Origin: JBKBII01 sp046299415
GTDB lineage: Bacteria; Pseudomonadota; Gammaproteobacteria; Ectothiorhodospirales; Ectothiorhodospiraceae
Reading direction: 5' to 3'
Length of the DNA stretch: 64,000 nt
NCBI GenBank assembly: GCA_046299415.1
Contig: JBKBII010000007.1
Location: forward strand, 1 to 64,000
Part shown: piece after piece, positions 52,468 through 62,478 of the stretch
How the letters are laid out: each line of letters begins with the position of its first letter
How positions within the stretch are numbered: position 1 is the stretch's first letter
Notes under the pieces: generated by a model
What the model was told of the DNA's origin: nothing
The model's database searches: none
What the model saw: only the letters and a program-made list of their open reading frames with translations
Program-made: the position numbers and the translations under genes

Positions 52468-55329
52468 TTATCGCGCACTGGCGCTGAAGTCGTCGCCAAA
52501 AATTCGCGCCAACAGCGTCTCGAATTGCGCGCGATGGACCGACGGATAGCCAACAGCGGGGGCCGCCGCTTCCGGGCGCGCGACCGCTTCGAAGGCAATG
52601 CCTCGCTGCGCGGCCATCGCCGCCAGTCTGGGCACAAAAAACGGCATTGCGCCCTGGTTTTCGGGTTCATCCTGCGCCCAACACCAGCTCGTGGCAGCGG
52701 GCGCAACGTCATTCAGATTGTGTTCGATTTCGGCCTGCGGCCATGGATACAGCTGCTCGATGCGCAACAGCCGATCGCTCGGACGTAAACGCTCGACCAG
52801 ATCAACCGCGAGCCGACCGGTCGTGAACAGCACGCGTTCGGCAGCCACGGCCTGAGCGGGTACATCGACCATGACGGGTTGAAAAGTCCCTTCAGTCAAG
52901 GCCTCAAGTGGCACGGACGCGCGAGGATGGCGAAGCAGTGACTTCGGCGTGAAAACAACCAACGGGCGTCGAATTGATGCCTTCATCTGGTTTCGCAACA
53001 GATGGAAAATCTGCGCGGCCGTCGTCGGCGTAGCCACCCGCCAATTGCCCTCGGCAGAGAGTTGCAGGAAGCGCTCTGGACGGGCCGATGAATGTTCTGG
53101 CCCCTGTCCTTCGAAACCGTGCGGCAGCAACAAGACGAGGCCACAAAGGCGGCCCCATTTCGCTTCACCGGAACTCAGAAACTGATCGATGACCACCTGA
53201 GCACCGTTGGTGAAGTCACCGAACTGTGCCTCCCAGAGCACCAGAGCGTCAGGCTCGGTCGTCGCGTAACCATACTCGAACGCTAGAACGGCTTCTTCGG
53301 ATAGCAGCGAGTCGATGACCAAAAAACGCCGGTCGGGATGCATGGCCCGCAGCGGGACGTGCGCCTGGCCCGTTTTGTTGTCGTGCAACACCGCATGTCG
53401 ATGAGCGAAGGTGCCCCGCCCGGAATCCTGTCCCACGAGGCGCACGCGAAATCCTTCGTCAATCAACGTCGCGTAAGCCAGCGTTTCGGCCAAGCCCCAA
53501 TCGACAGCCTTGTTTCCAGCGAGCATCTCGATGCGGTCATGGTGCAACTTCGCCACCACGCGATGCGGCGTAAAGCCCTCGGGAAGTTGCATCAAACGTT
53601 TTCCGAGCGCAACGAGGTGTTCACCATCGACGCCCGTCGATGGTACCTCCATGGGCTGCGACTGGCTCATGCAATCGACAAAACGTTTCCAGCGCCTTTG
53701 ATGCGCGGTACGGCTCCGCGCCGAGTCGTCAGCGATGATGTTCGGCGCGATGACACCGCCCGAATCCATAGCGGCGCGAAGTCGCGTTTGCAACTGGTCG
53801 ATAAAGTCTGATGGGATCGTACCTTCCGCGATCAAACGTTCTGCGTAGACCGCGGCCGTCGTCGGTCGCTTGCGAATCAAATCGTACATGCGCGGCTGAG
53901 TCACCGCGGGTTCGTCGGCCTCATTGTGGCCATGGCGGCGGTAGCACACGAGGTCGATAAAAACGTCTTTGGCGAATCGCATGCGGTAATCGAGAGCCAA
54001 TTGGGCCACGGCAACACAGGCTTCCGGATCGTCGCCGTTGACATGAAAAATCGGCGCCGAAACCATTTTCGCGACGTCCGTCGCGTAATACGTCGAGCGC
54101 GCATCGCGCTGCGTGCTGATCGTGAACCCGATTTGATTATTGACCACGACATGCACGGTGCCCTTGGTCGAAAACCCACGGGTTTGCGACATCGACAACG
54201 TCTCCATCACCACGCCTTGTCCGGCGAGCGCTGCATCGCCATGGATCACCACCGGGATGACGCGGCGGCCTGCGCGATCCTTCAAACGGACCTGACGCGC
54301 TCGGACCGAGCCCTGAACGACAGGCGAGACGATTTCGAGGTGCGAGGGATTGAACGCCAGCACGAGATGAAGCGGTCCGCCAGGCGTCGAGACGTCGCTC
54401 GAAAATCCCATGTGGTATTTGACATCGCCCGAGCCTCGCTCTGACAACGCATGGCCCTCGAACTCGCGATTTAGCTCAGCGAGAGGTTTGCCCAGCAGGT
54501 TAACCAGCACATTCAATCGGCCGCGGTGGGCCATGCCGAGCACGAGCTCTTCGGCGCCATTGGCCCCAGCGCGCTGTGTCAGCGCATTTAAGACAGGCAT
54601 CAGGCTCTCGGCGCCCTCGAGTGAAAACCGCTTCTGACCGACATAACGCGTGTGCAGATAGCGTTCGAGCGTCTCTGCGGCAACGATTCGATCCAGAATT
54701 TCCGTGCGGAGCGGCTCAGCGACCCGGTAACGACCGGCCCGCCCTTCGAGGCGTCGCTGAATCCAGCGCTTTTCGTCAGTCTCAAGCAGGTGCATGTACT
54801 CAGCACCCAGCGGCCCGCAGTAGATCGCTTCAAGCCGTTCCTCGAGCTCATCGAGCGTCGCGGAATCGAGTCCATTGAGCGAACCGGTATCAAAACGACG
54901 TTCGCGGTCGATGCCGTTCAAGCGATGATGTTCACGCGAGAGCTCGCTCGGCCGTGCAACACGGTGACGACCGAGCGGATCGATTCGGGCGGCGAAATGT
55001 CCGAGAAAGCGATAAGCATTGATCCACTGCAAAACGGAAATTTGCGCTTCATCGGATTCCCGCCGCGCTGGTGAAGACGCGACCGTAGCCGATAAATGGT
55101 TCGATCCAAGGGTGGGCCGCGCCTGCGCGGTGATGCTCTCCCCGCTCAAGCGGTCAACGCTATCGTTTTCGAGGCTTTCGACATAGCGCAACGCGTCACC
55201 GGGCACGCATACCGAGCCGGAAACATCGGTGCCAGTGGCCGTCATCGCGGGTCCGCCAAGATGGTGTCTGCGCTCATGCAGACCTTGCGTGTCGGATGCG
55301 GACGGTGATCGAATCGAAGAATCTTCCAT
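52468..55329 (-). CDS. sucA: 2-Oxoglutarate dehydrogenase E1 (SucA)
   Basis: TPP-dependent decarboxylase of the TCA cycle, 953 residues. Motifs visible include MAHRGRLNVLVNLLGKP, SDVSTPGG, FNPSHLEIVSPVVQGS, the TPP-binding HGDAALAGQGVVMETLSMS and CYRRHGHNEADEP. The C-terminal part has FGDFTNGAQVVIDQF and PHGFEGQGPEHSSAR. ATG at 55329 follows GGAG at six bases. The N-terminal docking region before QWINAYRFLGHF is poorly conserved and does not show the usual YLRDPNSV-type motif, so this end may have diverged. Transcription runs sucA to sucB; only about 55 bp separates it from divergent uvrD. Confidence 0.97.
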   Translation of the reverse strand: MEDSSIRSPSASDTQGLHERRHHLGGPAMTATGTDVSGSVCVPGDALRYVESLENDSVDRLSGESITAQARPTLGSNHLSATVASSPARRESDEAQISVLQWINAYRFLGHFAARIDPLGRHRVARPSELSREHHRLNGIDRERRFDTGSLNGLDSATLDELEERLEAIYCGPLGAEYMHLLETDEKRWIQRRLEGRAGRYRVAEPLRTEILDRIVAAETLERYLHTRYVGQKRFSLEGAESLMPVLNALTQRAGANGAEELVLGMAHRGRLNVLVNLLGKPLAELNREFEGHALSERGSGDVKYHMGFSSDVSTPGGPLHLVLAFNPSHLEIVSPVVQGSVRARQVRLKDRAGRRVIPVVIHGDAALAGQGVVMETLSMSQTRGFSTKGTVHVVVNNQIGFTISTQRDARSTYYATDVAKMVSAPIFHVNGDDPEACVAVAQLALDYRMRFAKDVFIDLVCYRRHGHNEADEPAVTQPRMYDLIRKRPTTAAVYAERLIAEGTIPSDFIDQLQTRLRAAMDSGGVIAPNIIADDSARSRTAHQRRWKRFVDCMSQSQPMEVPSTGVDGEHLVALGKRLMQLPEGFTPHRVVAKLHHDRIEMLAGNKAVDWGLAETLAYATLIDEGFRVRLVGQDSGRGTFAHRHAVLHDNKTGQAHVPLRAMHPDRRFLVIDSLLSEEAVLAFEYGYATTEPDALVLWEAQFGDFTNGAQVVIDQFLSSGEAKWGRLCGLVLLLPHGFEGQGPEHSSARPERFLQLSAEGNWRVATPTTAAQIFHLLRNQMKASIRRPLVVFTPKSLLRHPRASVPLEALTEGTFQPVMVDVPAQAVAAERVLFTTGRLAVDLVERLRPSDRLLRIEQLYPWPQAEIEHNLNDVAPAATSWCWAQDEPENQGAMPFFVPRLAAMAAQRGIAFEAVARPEAAAPAVGYPSVHRAQFETLLARIFGDDFSASAR

Positions 55330-55383
55330 GGCAACTCCGAGGCGGAGGCGGAAACGGGCCGCCCCTTTGATAGCATGCACGGG

Positions 55384-57630
55384 ATGGACGTGTCCCGATT
55401 GATTGCATCATTGAATGACGCACAGCGCGCTGCGGTGACGGCGCCGGCTGGCCACTTGCTCGTGCTCGCCGGTGCGGGCTCCGGTAAAACCCGTGTTCTC
55501 GTCCATCGTATCGCCTGGCTAGTCGAGGTCGAAGGATACGCGCCACACAGCATTCTCGCCGTGACGTTTACCAACAAAGCTGCGCGCGAAATGCAGGGTC
55601 GCATCAGCGACCTCCTCGAACGGCCCCTGGGCGGGTTATGGTCCGGCACATTTCACGGTTTGTCCCACCGTCTGTTGCGCCAGTTCCATCTGCAGGCGGG
55701 CCTACCTGCTGCGTTCCAGGTTCTCGATAGTGGAGATCAGGCGCGGGCGATCAAAAGGGTCTTGCGCGATCTCGACCTCGATGAAGCCCGATGGCCCGTC
55801 AAAGTCGCTCAGGCGTACATCAACGCGCGTAAAGAAGAAGGCTTGCGCGCCGATCGGATTGAACCCGGGCGTGACCCGGTATCGCGTCAGTGGGTGCGGG
55901 TCTACACCGCCTACGAAGCCCTCTGTCAGCGCACCGGGTCCGTCGATTTTGCGGAGCTTTTGCTGCGATCCTGTGAACTCCTCGAGCGTAACGCCGAGGT
56001 CGCAGACTTCGTCAAGCAACGTTTCCAGCACATCTTGGTCGACGAATTTCAGGACACCAACGCTCTGCAGTATCGGTGGTTACGCCGTATCGCGGGCCAG
56101 CACGCGCTGGTTTTTGCGGTCGGCGATGACGATCAATCGATCTATGGCTGGCGTGGGGCCCGTGTCGAGCATCTGGCCGACTATCTGCGCGATTTCCGTG
56201 TACCCGAAACGATTCGTCTGGAGCAGAACTATCGCTCGACCAAAACGATCCTCGCAGCGGCCAATTCGCTGATCGCCAACAACGTCGACCGTCTCGGCAA
56301 AACCCTGTGGAGCGCCGGTGAGGATGGTCCGCCAATCCGAATTCTTCGCGCGATCGATGAACACGATGAAGCTCGGTTTGTCGTCGGGCGAATCGAAAAT
56401 CATGTCGCCAGCGGCGGCGCACTCCGAGACTGTGCCGTGCTATACCGCTCGAATGCACAATCGCGAGTCCTCGAAGAAGCCCTCGTCACCTCGGGCGTGC
56501 CCTATCGTGTCTACGGCGGACTGCGCTTTTTCGACCGCCAGGAGGTTCGCGACGCGCTCGCCTATCTCCGGCTCGCACGCAATCCTGAAGATGACGCGGC
56601 GTTTCTGCGAGTGATCAATCTTCCTGCGCGGGGCATCGGCGAAAAAACCCAAGATGAACTTCGAGGCCTCGCGGCCGAGGGCGGCTTGAGCTTGATGGCC
56701 ATTGCGCGTGAAATGGTCGTCAGAGGGGCGCTGCCAGCGCGCGCGCGCGGCGCGCTCAAAACCTTCCTTGAGACTATCGAACGCATCCGCAAAGCTCTCG
56801 ACGGTGAATTGCCGGACGCCATCGCCACGGCCATCGACGCGTCGGGTCTTCGCGATCACTACCGGGCCGACCGTGCGGGTCGTAGCGAAGATCGACTCGA
56901 AAACCTCGACGAACTGATCAACGCCGGCCGCACCTTTGCACTCGAACACAGTCGCGTGCGTGCACTGAACGGCAACGAGAACGACCCGCCTTCCGCCACC
57001 AACAGTCGGTCTGCCGATCTCGACGCTTTCCTCGCCGCGGCTGCCCTCGACGCAGGCGAAGAAGAAGCCGGTGCTTTCGAAGACGCGGTTCAGCTGATGA
57101 CCTTGCATGCCGCCAAAGGACTGGAGTTTCCAGTTGTGTTTATCGTGGGCATGGAGGACGGCTTGTTTCCGAACGCCCGAGCGCTCGACGAGCCGGGACG
57201 TCTCGACGAAGAGCGCCGACTCGCCTACGTGGGCGTCACTCGCGCCGAACATCAGCTTTACCTCTGTCACGCTGAGCGGCGCACGCTTTGGGGCAAGCCG
57301 AGCTTTGCCGTTCCATCGCGTTTTCTTGATGAGCTGCCTGAATCACTATGCGAACAGCTCAGGCCACGTCGCAGTATGGGGGCTGTGGGTCGTTCGACAA
57401 CCTCGGACAGCACCCGCAGCGGGCGTTTCGGCGCGGTATCGCAGTCGGCAAACCCCTTTTCGCCCGGTTCGCGTTGGCGACATGCGCGATTCGGCGAGGG
57501 TACCGTGCTGGCCTGCGAGGGCGACGGCGATCAGGCCCGGGTGCACATTCGCTTTTCCGAACACGGTGAGAAATGGCTGATTGCCGGGTTTGCCAAACTC
57601 GAGCGCGTCGCATCAACACCAAGTTGTTGA
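55384..57630 (+). CDS. uvrD: DNA helicase II UvrD
   Basis: 3'-5' SF1 helicase for nucleotide-excision and mismatch repair. ATG at 55384 gives the typical opening MDVSRLIASLNDAQRAAV; another ATG lies three codons upstream. Helicase motifs are GAGSGKTRVL (Walker A), TFTNKAAREM, VDEFQDTN (Walker B), GDDDQSIYGWRGA, LEQNYRSTKTIL, TLHAAKGLEFPVVFI and YVGVTRAEHQLYL. The C-terminal Tudor-like tail (RHARFGEGTVLACEGDGD) that binds RNA polymerase is present. The 748 residues are close to the normal length. Confidence 0.97.
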   Translation: MDVSRLIASLNDAQRAAVTAPAGHLLVLAGAGSGKTRVLVHRIAWLVEVEGYAPHSILAVTFTNKAAREMQGRISDLLERPLGGLWSGTFHGLSHRLLRQFHLQAGLPAAFQVLDSGDQARAIKRVLRDLDLDEARWPVKVAQAYINARKEEGLRADRIEPGRDPVSRQWVRVYTAYEALCQRTGSVDFAELLLRSCELLERNAEVADFVKQRFQHILVDEFQDTNALQYRWLRRIAGQHALVFAVGDDDQSIYGWRGARVEHLADYLRDFRVPETIRLEQNYRSTKTILAAANSLIANNVDRLGKTLWSAGEDGPPIRILRAIDEHDEARFVVGRIENHVASGGALRDCAVLYRSNAQSRVLEEALVTSGVPYRVYGGLRFFDRQEVRDALAYLRLARNPEDDAAFLRVINLPARGIGEKTQDELRGLAAEGGLSLMAIAREMVVRGALPARARGALKTFLETIERIRKALDGELPDAIATAIDASGLRDHYRADRAGRSEDRLENLDELINAGRTFALEHSRVRALNGNENDPPSATNSRSADLDAFLAAAALDAGEEEAGAFEDAVQLMTLHAAKGLEFPVVFIVGMEDGLFPNARALDEPGRLDEERRLAYVGVTRAEHQLYLCHAERRTLWGKPSFAVPSRFLDELPESLCEQLRPRRSMGAVGRSTTSDSTRSGRFGAVSQSANPFSPGSRWRHARFGEGTVLACEGDGDQARVHIRFSEHGEKWLIAGFAKLERVASTPSC

Positions 57631-57776
57631 TGGCTTTGAGCTCTGTACAGCGGATCACGGACAGCCGAATCGGTGATGAGCGGATTGAACGCTTTCCAAT
57701 CACGTTGAGAAAGCATGTTCCCCAAGGCTACCGGCAGAGCGAATCTCAAAACATCTAGATGGAGCGTTGACGTGCG

Positions 57777-58877
57777 ATGGCCAATCCCAGCTTAGGTGCT
57801 GACTCTGCGATGATCCGTTCCACGAACACCAACGCGGACTCGCCGAACTGGCTGATTGTAGGATGCGGTTATGTTGGTCACAGACTGGCGCAGCGCATTC
57901 GAAGCGGTTCCCAAGCCCACGGGGCTCGTGTGGTCTGCACCGGGCAGACGCGGCGAGGTCCGTGCACGGGAGAAACATCGCCCCAGAAAGCCCGCCCTGG
58001 CATGATCGATTGGCCTCTGCAGCTGGCCCAGCCGCTCAATCGAATCTCGGATCTGGTGCTTGAACAAATCGGAAATCGCCCGATCGTCGCTGTCATGGTT
58101 CCGCCCGAACCTGGAAACGCCGCACAACGCCTACGTCATCTGCTCGATGGCCTCGATATCAACGAGATTCAGCCTGCAGGCATCGTGTATGCGTCGAGCA
58201 CAGCGATGTACGGCGATCATGGTGGTCGGATCGTCAATGAGGATTCCCCTTGCCTGAGTCAGTCGCCTCGCGCGCTTGCGCGTCTCGATGACGAGTCTCT
58301 GTTGGCAGACTGGGCACAGCGGCGCAAGGACCGGTTTGCGGTAAGTCTTCGCTTGGCTGGGATTTACGGCCCGGGACGATTGCCGATCGAACGCCTGTCG
58401 GATCGCGGAGCGCTGCTTTGTCCGGGCGTGGCCAGTCCCGGGAACCGCGTTCATGTCGATGACATCGTCGACGCCTTCCTGACGGTCGCCCAGGTGATTG
58501 AGGCCCACGATATCGAGAACCGCGACACATATAACCGCGCACACTATGATCGAATCACCCCCTATCACGTTGAAGATGCGCGCGAACGCAGCGATAAGCC
58601 GGCTATTGGCGGCGGTGCGTTGGCGCGATTCAACGTCGCTGCGCGCGATCACGCCTCGTATACACAATTCGTGTGGTGGCTCGCCGATGCACTCAGGCGA
58701 CCTCGGCCTCCGTGCACCGCGAACACCGAGCGCTGGAGTCGCGATCATCCAGGCTTGGCCGCGTTTTTGCGCGACTCAAAGCAGATCGATAGCCGTCGCC
58801 TGCGCGCACTGGGTTGGCAGCCACGATTTGACGACACGCCGCAGGGTATTCAAGCGTCGCTGGCCGAAAACCAGTAA
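57777..58877 (+). CDS. NAD-binding SDR/epimerase-like protein (YeeZ-like)
   Basis: A 366-residue protein with a dinucleotide motif VGCGYVGHRLAQ, an SDR active-site region ASSTAMYGDHGGR, NEDSPC, and RLAGIYGPGR with NRVHVDDIVDAF. These match the YeeZ type of atypical NAD(P)-binding proteins. Relatives are about 275-300 residues; extra length lies near residues 60-80 and 250-300. The YxxxK catalytic pair is not obvious, so dehydrogenase or epimerase chemistry is doubtful. Start at ATG 57777, with GGAG 12 bases upstream; the spacing is long. It may be co-transcribed with uvrD, 146 bp upstream. Confidence 0.78.
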   Translation: MANPSLGADSAMIRSTNTNADSPNWLIVGCGYVGHRLAQRIRSGSQAHGARVVCTGQTRRGPCTGETSPQKARPGMIDWPLQLAQPLNRISDLVLEQIGNRPIVAVMVPPEPGNAAQRLRHLLDGLDINEIQPAGIVYASSTAMYGDHGGRIVNEDSPCLSQSPRALARLDDESLLADWAQRRKDRFAVSLRLAGIYGPGRLPIERLSDRGALLCPGVASPGNRVHVDDIVDAFLTVAQVIEAHDIENRDTYNRAHYDRITPYHVEDARERSDKPAIGGGALARFNVAARDHASYTQFVWWLADALRRPRPPCTANTERWSRDHPGLAAFLRDSKQIDSRRLRALGWQPRFDDTPQGIQASLAENQ

Positions 58878-58926
58878 CTACCTTTCGACGGCATCCTGAA
58901 AAAATGCTGCACGCCCCGGCGGCCGC

Positions 58927-58957
58927 ACTCGACGATCGTCGTCGAGTCTACTTTTTA
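58927..58957 (+). terminator. Intrinsic terminator after the SDR gene
   Basis: ACTCGACGA (58927-58935) pairs perfectly with TCGTCGAGT (58939-58947) around a 3-base loop and is followed by CTACTTTTTAG containing five T. It lies 50 bp after the stop at 58877. Confidence 0.85.
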
Positions 58958-59272
58958 GTTGCTAGGCCGGTTGCTCGGTAAGGGTGCAGTCGCGAGCATT
59001 TCGGGCGCTCTGAACAGTTTTCTTGAGATTCTGCCAACAGAGCGACCGGCGAGTCGCCGCGGTTGAACGCGCCAAGACGCTAGGCGACGGTCCTGAGCTG
59101 TCGTTGACATCCTCAATCGGCCCTGGTTCAGGTGTCGAGTCATCTCCGTCTGAAAGCCTGACCGAGCGCATCGTAAGATCCAAGCCAACCCTTCGTGGAT
59201 AATCCCTTTCCTTCGTCCTCAGCTTGACTCAAACGCGACTCGGACATCGATCGCTCGACTCCCACACCCCAA
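58958..59272. other. Intergenic region, about 315 bp
   Basis: This lies between the terminator and the convergent hydrolase gene. Both minus-strand frames here give short low-complexity products. No hairpin with a T-run was noted for the hydrolase transcript. Confidence 0.45.
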
Positions 59273-60748
59273 TCAACGAGTTTCAGAACATTCGACGTCG
59301 TAGGTCGCCTGAGGCAAAAAGTCTAAACGCGACCCATCGGGCGCGATAGGCTGAGTCTGCTGCCGTAGCGTGGGCGTCTCGCCATCGCGCGGTCGATCGG
59401 CAAGCGTCTGTTCCAGTCGCAACGGATCCGACATCCACCGCAACAACGTTGCGCTGATGGACTCGAAATCCCGAGACTGAAACGTCAGGTGTGGCCACTC
59501 CGAGCGAGTAATCACGCGTACACGCGCCGGCTTCGGATGGGCGGCTGCGGCCGCACAAATCGAAGATTTCAGGACCGTGCGATCCTGGCCGCCCCAGTAA
59601 TACAGAACGGGTATGTCGACTTTATCGACGATGTCAGTAGCCGCCTGAGCCAACCAAACAACCCGAATATACGTGTCGAGTCGCACCCGGCGCAGGATCG
59701 CCGGATCTTCAGCGAAGCGCTGGACCGCTCGCGAAGAAAGAATCGTCGAGTAATCCGGATTGACAGCGACACTGACCGCAGGCGCCAGACGTTCGAGCAA
59801 CCACAAACCAACGTCCCAAGCGCGCCGCGCACGAATACCACCGCGCAGGCCGGCCCCCGCCGTGGCCACGCCCCGAATATTCATGGTCTCCGCGTGGTTC
59901 GCGGCGACGATCAAGGCAATCGATCCCCCGAGACTTTCGCCAAGCAAAATGACCGGCAATGGCACTTTTTCAGATGCTGACGCCGATTCAACCGATGTCG
60001 CGAGGGATTGATGCGACGTCACGGACTGCTGTGCTCTACCCGAGTTTATTTCGGCGTCAATCAATGATCGAGTCACCGACGACGCCGGTGGAGGGACCGG
60101 ATCAGCCGTGGATCCAGTCAGGGTCGCAGCGGGCGATCTGTGATTCGTGGCTCGTCCTCGCGGCGCGGTTCCGAGTTCCGAGCGGGCCCTAGTCGATGAC
60201 GCCTGGAAGGCGGACGCTCGCGCGACTGCATCGCGTACTGAAGCCGTCGCGTCTTCAACGACTCGATCGACGTTGGCGGGCAAACGACCGAAGGGACCGA
60301 CGTGTGCGCCGTGGCCGGGTAGATCAGGCGCCTCGACCCACCACCCTGCAGCGGCGAGGATAGGTCCAATCTGGTCGTAGGCGCCGCGATGATCGCGAAA
60401 ACTATGCCATGCGACGACGACACCTTGGACATCCGTCTGATTCGGGCGCCAGATTCGAACCGCGGAGGTATTTTCTGTTGACGCTTCCGGGCGGCTGCCG
60501 GGAGCTTCGCGATCGAGGTCCATGACAGTAATCAACATGGCGGAATCTCGGTCACTCTCAGAATCGGAACGAACGTCCAGGGGCGGACCGGCGCGTTGCG
60601 GGGTCGCGCAGCCCGCAAGCATGACGGTCACGCCAAGGACGAGGGCAGCTGTGAAGGTCCGCTGGCGTGACAAGTCTGACCTCGCAGGCGCGCATGGAGA
60701 CGGGCCAGTGTGCATGAACGCAGGGGTCGATGCGGAAGACGCCATCAT
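59273..60748 (-). CDS. Lipoprotein alpha/beta hydrolase (monoacylglycerol-lipase-like)
   Basis: Predicted cell-envelope serine hydrolase. A signal peptide ends in a lipobox VMLAGC, so the mature protein should be lipid-anchored. The fold shows VVVAWHSFRDHRGAYDQIG (oxyanion-side), DLPGHGAHVG, nucleophile elbow GESLGGS, the acidic GGQDRT and a C-terminal His in EWPHLTF. About 95 low-complexity residues (Ser/Thr/Ala/Arg) separate the second helix from the nucleophile strand. ATG at 60748 was chosen; a GTG at 60778 directly after the ubiD stop and a later ATG at 60715 are alternatives. Substrate unknown, probably a lipid or ester. Confidence 0.75.
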   Translation of the reverse strand: MMASSASTPAFMHTGPSPCAPARSDLSRQRTFTAALVLGVTVMLAGCATPQRAGPPLDVRSDSESDRDSAMLITVMDLDREAPGSRPEASTENTSAVRIWRPNQTDVQGVVVAWHSFRDHRGAYDQIGPILAAAGWWVEAPDLPGHGAHVGPFGRLPANVDRVVEDATASVRDAVARASAFQASSTRARSELGTAPRGRATNHRSPAATLTGSTADPVPPPASSVTRSLIDAEINSGRAQQSVTSHQSLATSVESASASEKVPLPVILLGESLGGSIALIVAANHAETMNIRGVATAGAGLRGGIRARRAWDVGLWLLERLAPAVSVAVNPDYSTILSSRAVQRFAEDPAILRRVRLDTYIRVVWLAQAATDIVDKVDIPVLYYWGGQDRTVLKSSICAAAAAHPKPARVRVITRSEWPHLTFQSRDFESISATLLRWMSDPLRLEQTLADRPRDGETPTLRQQTQPIAPDGSRLDFLPQATYDVECSETR

Positions 60749-60778
60749 CGGCGCGTCTCGGATCGACGCTCGACGCAC

Positions 60779-62272
60779 CTATCGGTTGAGCGCCGAATCG
60801 AGTCCCAGGGTTGCCAATAATCCATCAACACGCCGCTCAACGCTCTCATCCATTCGTATGGGTCGACCCCATTCGCGCGTGGTTTCACCGGGCCATTTGT
60901 TGGTCGCGTCAAGACCCATTTTAGATCCTAGACCCGAGACGGGTGAGGCGAAATCGAGGTAGTCGATCGGCGTGTTTTCGATCAGAACAGTGTCGCGGGC
61001 AGGATCCATGCGTGTCGTAATCGCCCAAATGACGTCTTCCCAAGAGCGTGTGTTGACGTCGTCATCGACCACCACGACGAACTTGGTGTACATGAACTGG
61101 CGCAGGAAACTCCACACCCCCATCATCACGCGTTTCGCGTGTCCCGGGTATTGCTTTTTCATCGAGATCACCGCCATTCGGTACGAACAACCCTCGGGCG
61201 GCAGATAAAAATCGATGATCTCGGGAAACTGTTTTTGCAGGATCGGCACGAAAACTTCGTTCAGCGCCACTCCGAGTATCGCTGGCTCGTCAGGTGGGCG
61301 TCCGGTGTAAGTCGAGTGATAGATCGGGTTTTCTCGATGCGTAATGCGATCGATGGTCAGCACCGGAAATGTGTCAATCTCGTTGTAGTAGCCCGTGTGA
61401 TCGCCAAATGGCCCCTCTGGTGCGGTATCGCCGGGGTGTATATGGCCCTCGAGAATGATCTCGGCTCGCGCCGGAATTTCGAGGTCGGAGCCCATGCACG
61501 TGGTGAGCTCCGTGCGACCGCCGCGTAGAAGTCCAGCGAACGCATATTCGGACAAAGTATCCGGAACCGGAGTCACAGCCCCCAAGGTGGTCGCGGGATC
61601 CGCCCCAAGAATGACAGCGATCGGAAACGGCTCCCCCGGGCGTTGTTCTTGCCAAGCGCGATAGTCTAGTGCGCCGCCCCGATGCGATAGCCAACGCATG
61701 ATCACGCGATTGCGACCGATCACCTGTTGTCGATAGATCCCAAGGTTCTGTCGGCCGCCCGCGGGGCCACGGGTCACAACTAGACCCCAGGTAATCAACG
61801 GCGCGGCATCGCCCGGCCAACAGTGCTGAATAGGCCAGTCAGCGAGGTCGACCGCGTCGCCTTCGAGAACCACCTCCTGGCAGACACCTCGACGCAGCCG
61901 CTTGGGGGCCATATCGAGAACCTTCCTAAAGATTGGCAGTGACTCCCACGCCGCTTTAAGTCCCTTTGGCGGATCAGGTTGCTTAAGAAATGCCAGCAAT
62001 CGCCCAACCTCGCGCAGGGCCTCGACTGACTCCTCGCCCATGCCGAGAGCGACGCGCTCAGGGGTTCCGAACAGATTGGCCAACACGGGGACGGTGAATT
62101 CACGGTCCTGCGATGTTGGTCGTTCCAGTAACAACGCAGGCCCTCGAGCGCGTAGAACGCGATCAGCGAGCGCCGTCATTTCCAAGTAAGTCGATACAGG
62201 CTCGGTGACTCGCACCAGCTCTCCGCGGTCCTCGAGCGCTTTCAAGAAATCCCGCAGGTCAGCGTAGTGCAT
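60779..62272 (-). CDS. ubiD: UbiD-family prenyl-hydroxybenzoate decarboxylase
   Basis: Prenylated-FMN-dependent decarboxylase acting on 3-polyprenyl-4-hydroxybenzoate in ubiquinone synthesis. The 497-residue product is normal length and contains LADWPIQHCWPGDAAPLITWG, NLGIYRQQVIGRNRVIMRW, LSHRGGALDYR and GPFGDHTGYYNEIDTFPV, typical of UbiD. The UbiX flavin prenyltransferase is not in the window. ATG at 62272 follows on the minus strand; the stop abuts the GTG of the lipoprotein hydrolase. It shares the ubiquinone pathway with the ubiEJB genes and possibly the chorismatase. Confidence 0.96.
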   Translation of the reverse strand: MHYADLRDFLKALEDRGELVRVTEPVSTYLEMTALADRVLRARGPALLLERPTSQDREFTVPVLANLFGTPERVALGMGEESVEALREVGRLLAFLKQPDPPKGLKAAWESLPIFRKVLDMAPKRLRRGVCQEVVLEGDAVDLADWPIQHCWPGDAAPLITWGLVVTRGPAGGRQNLGIYRQQVIGRNRVIMRWLSHRGGALDYRAWQEQRPGEPFPIAVILGADPATTLGAVTPVPDTLSEYAFAGLLRGGRTELTTCMGSDLEIPARAEIILEGHIHPGDTAPEGPFGDHTGYYNEIDTFPVLTIDRITHRENPIYHSTYTGRPPDEPAILGVALNEVFVPILQKQFPEIIDFYLPPEGCSYRMAVISMKKQYPGHAKRVMMGVWSFLRQFMYTKFVVVVDDDVNTRSWEDVIWAITTRMDPARDTVLIENTPIDYLDFASPVSGLGSKMGLDATNKWPGETTREWGRPIRMDESVERRVDGLLATLGLDSALNR

Positions 62273-62478
62273 GACGAATTCCTATGTATCTAAGCGCCCT
62301 GAGGCAACAAACGACACCAACGCTAGATCACGATCTCTCAAAAGACGGCGCCATACTCAAATCGATTCGTGCGTTACGACGTTTCGGGCGATGCTTTGAG
62401 CGATGGAACCAATGGAATGATGGCGTTCGCCTTTGCGGCCCCGCGACGTCGCCACGGGCCGCTCACGCCGACATCGTC

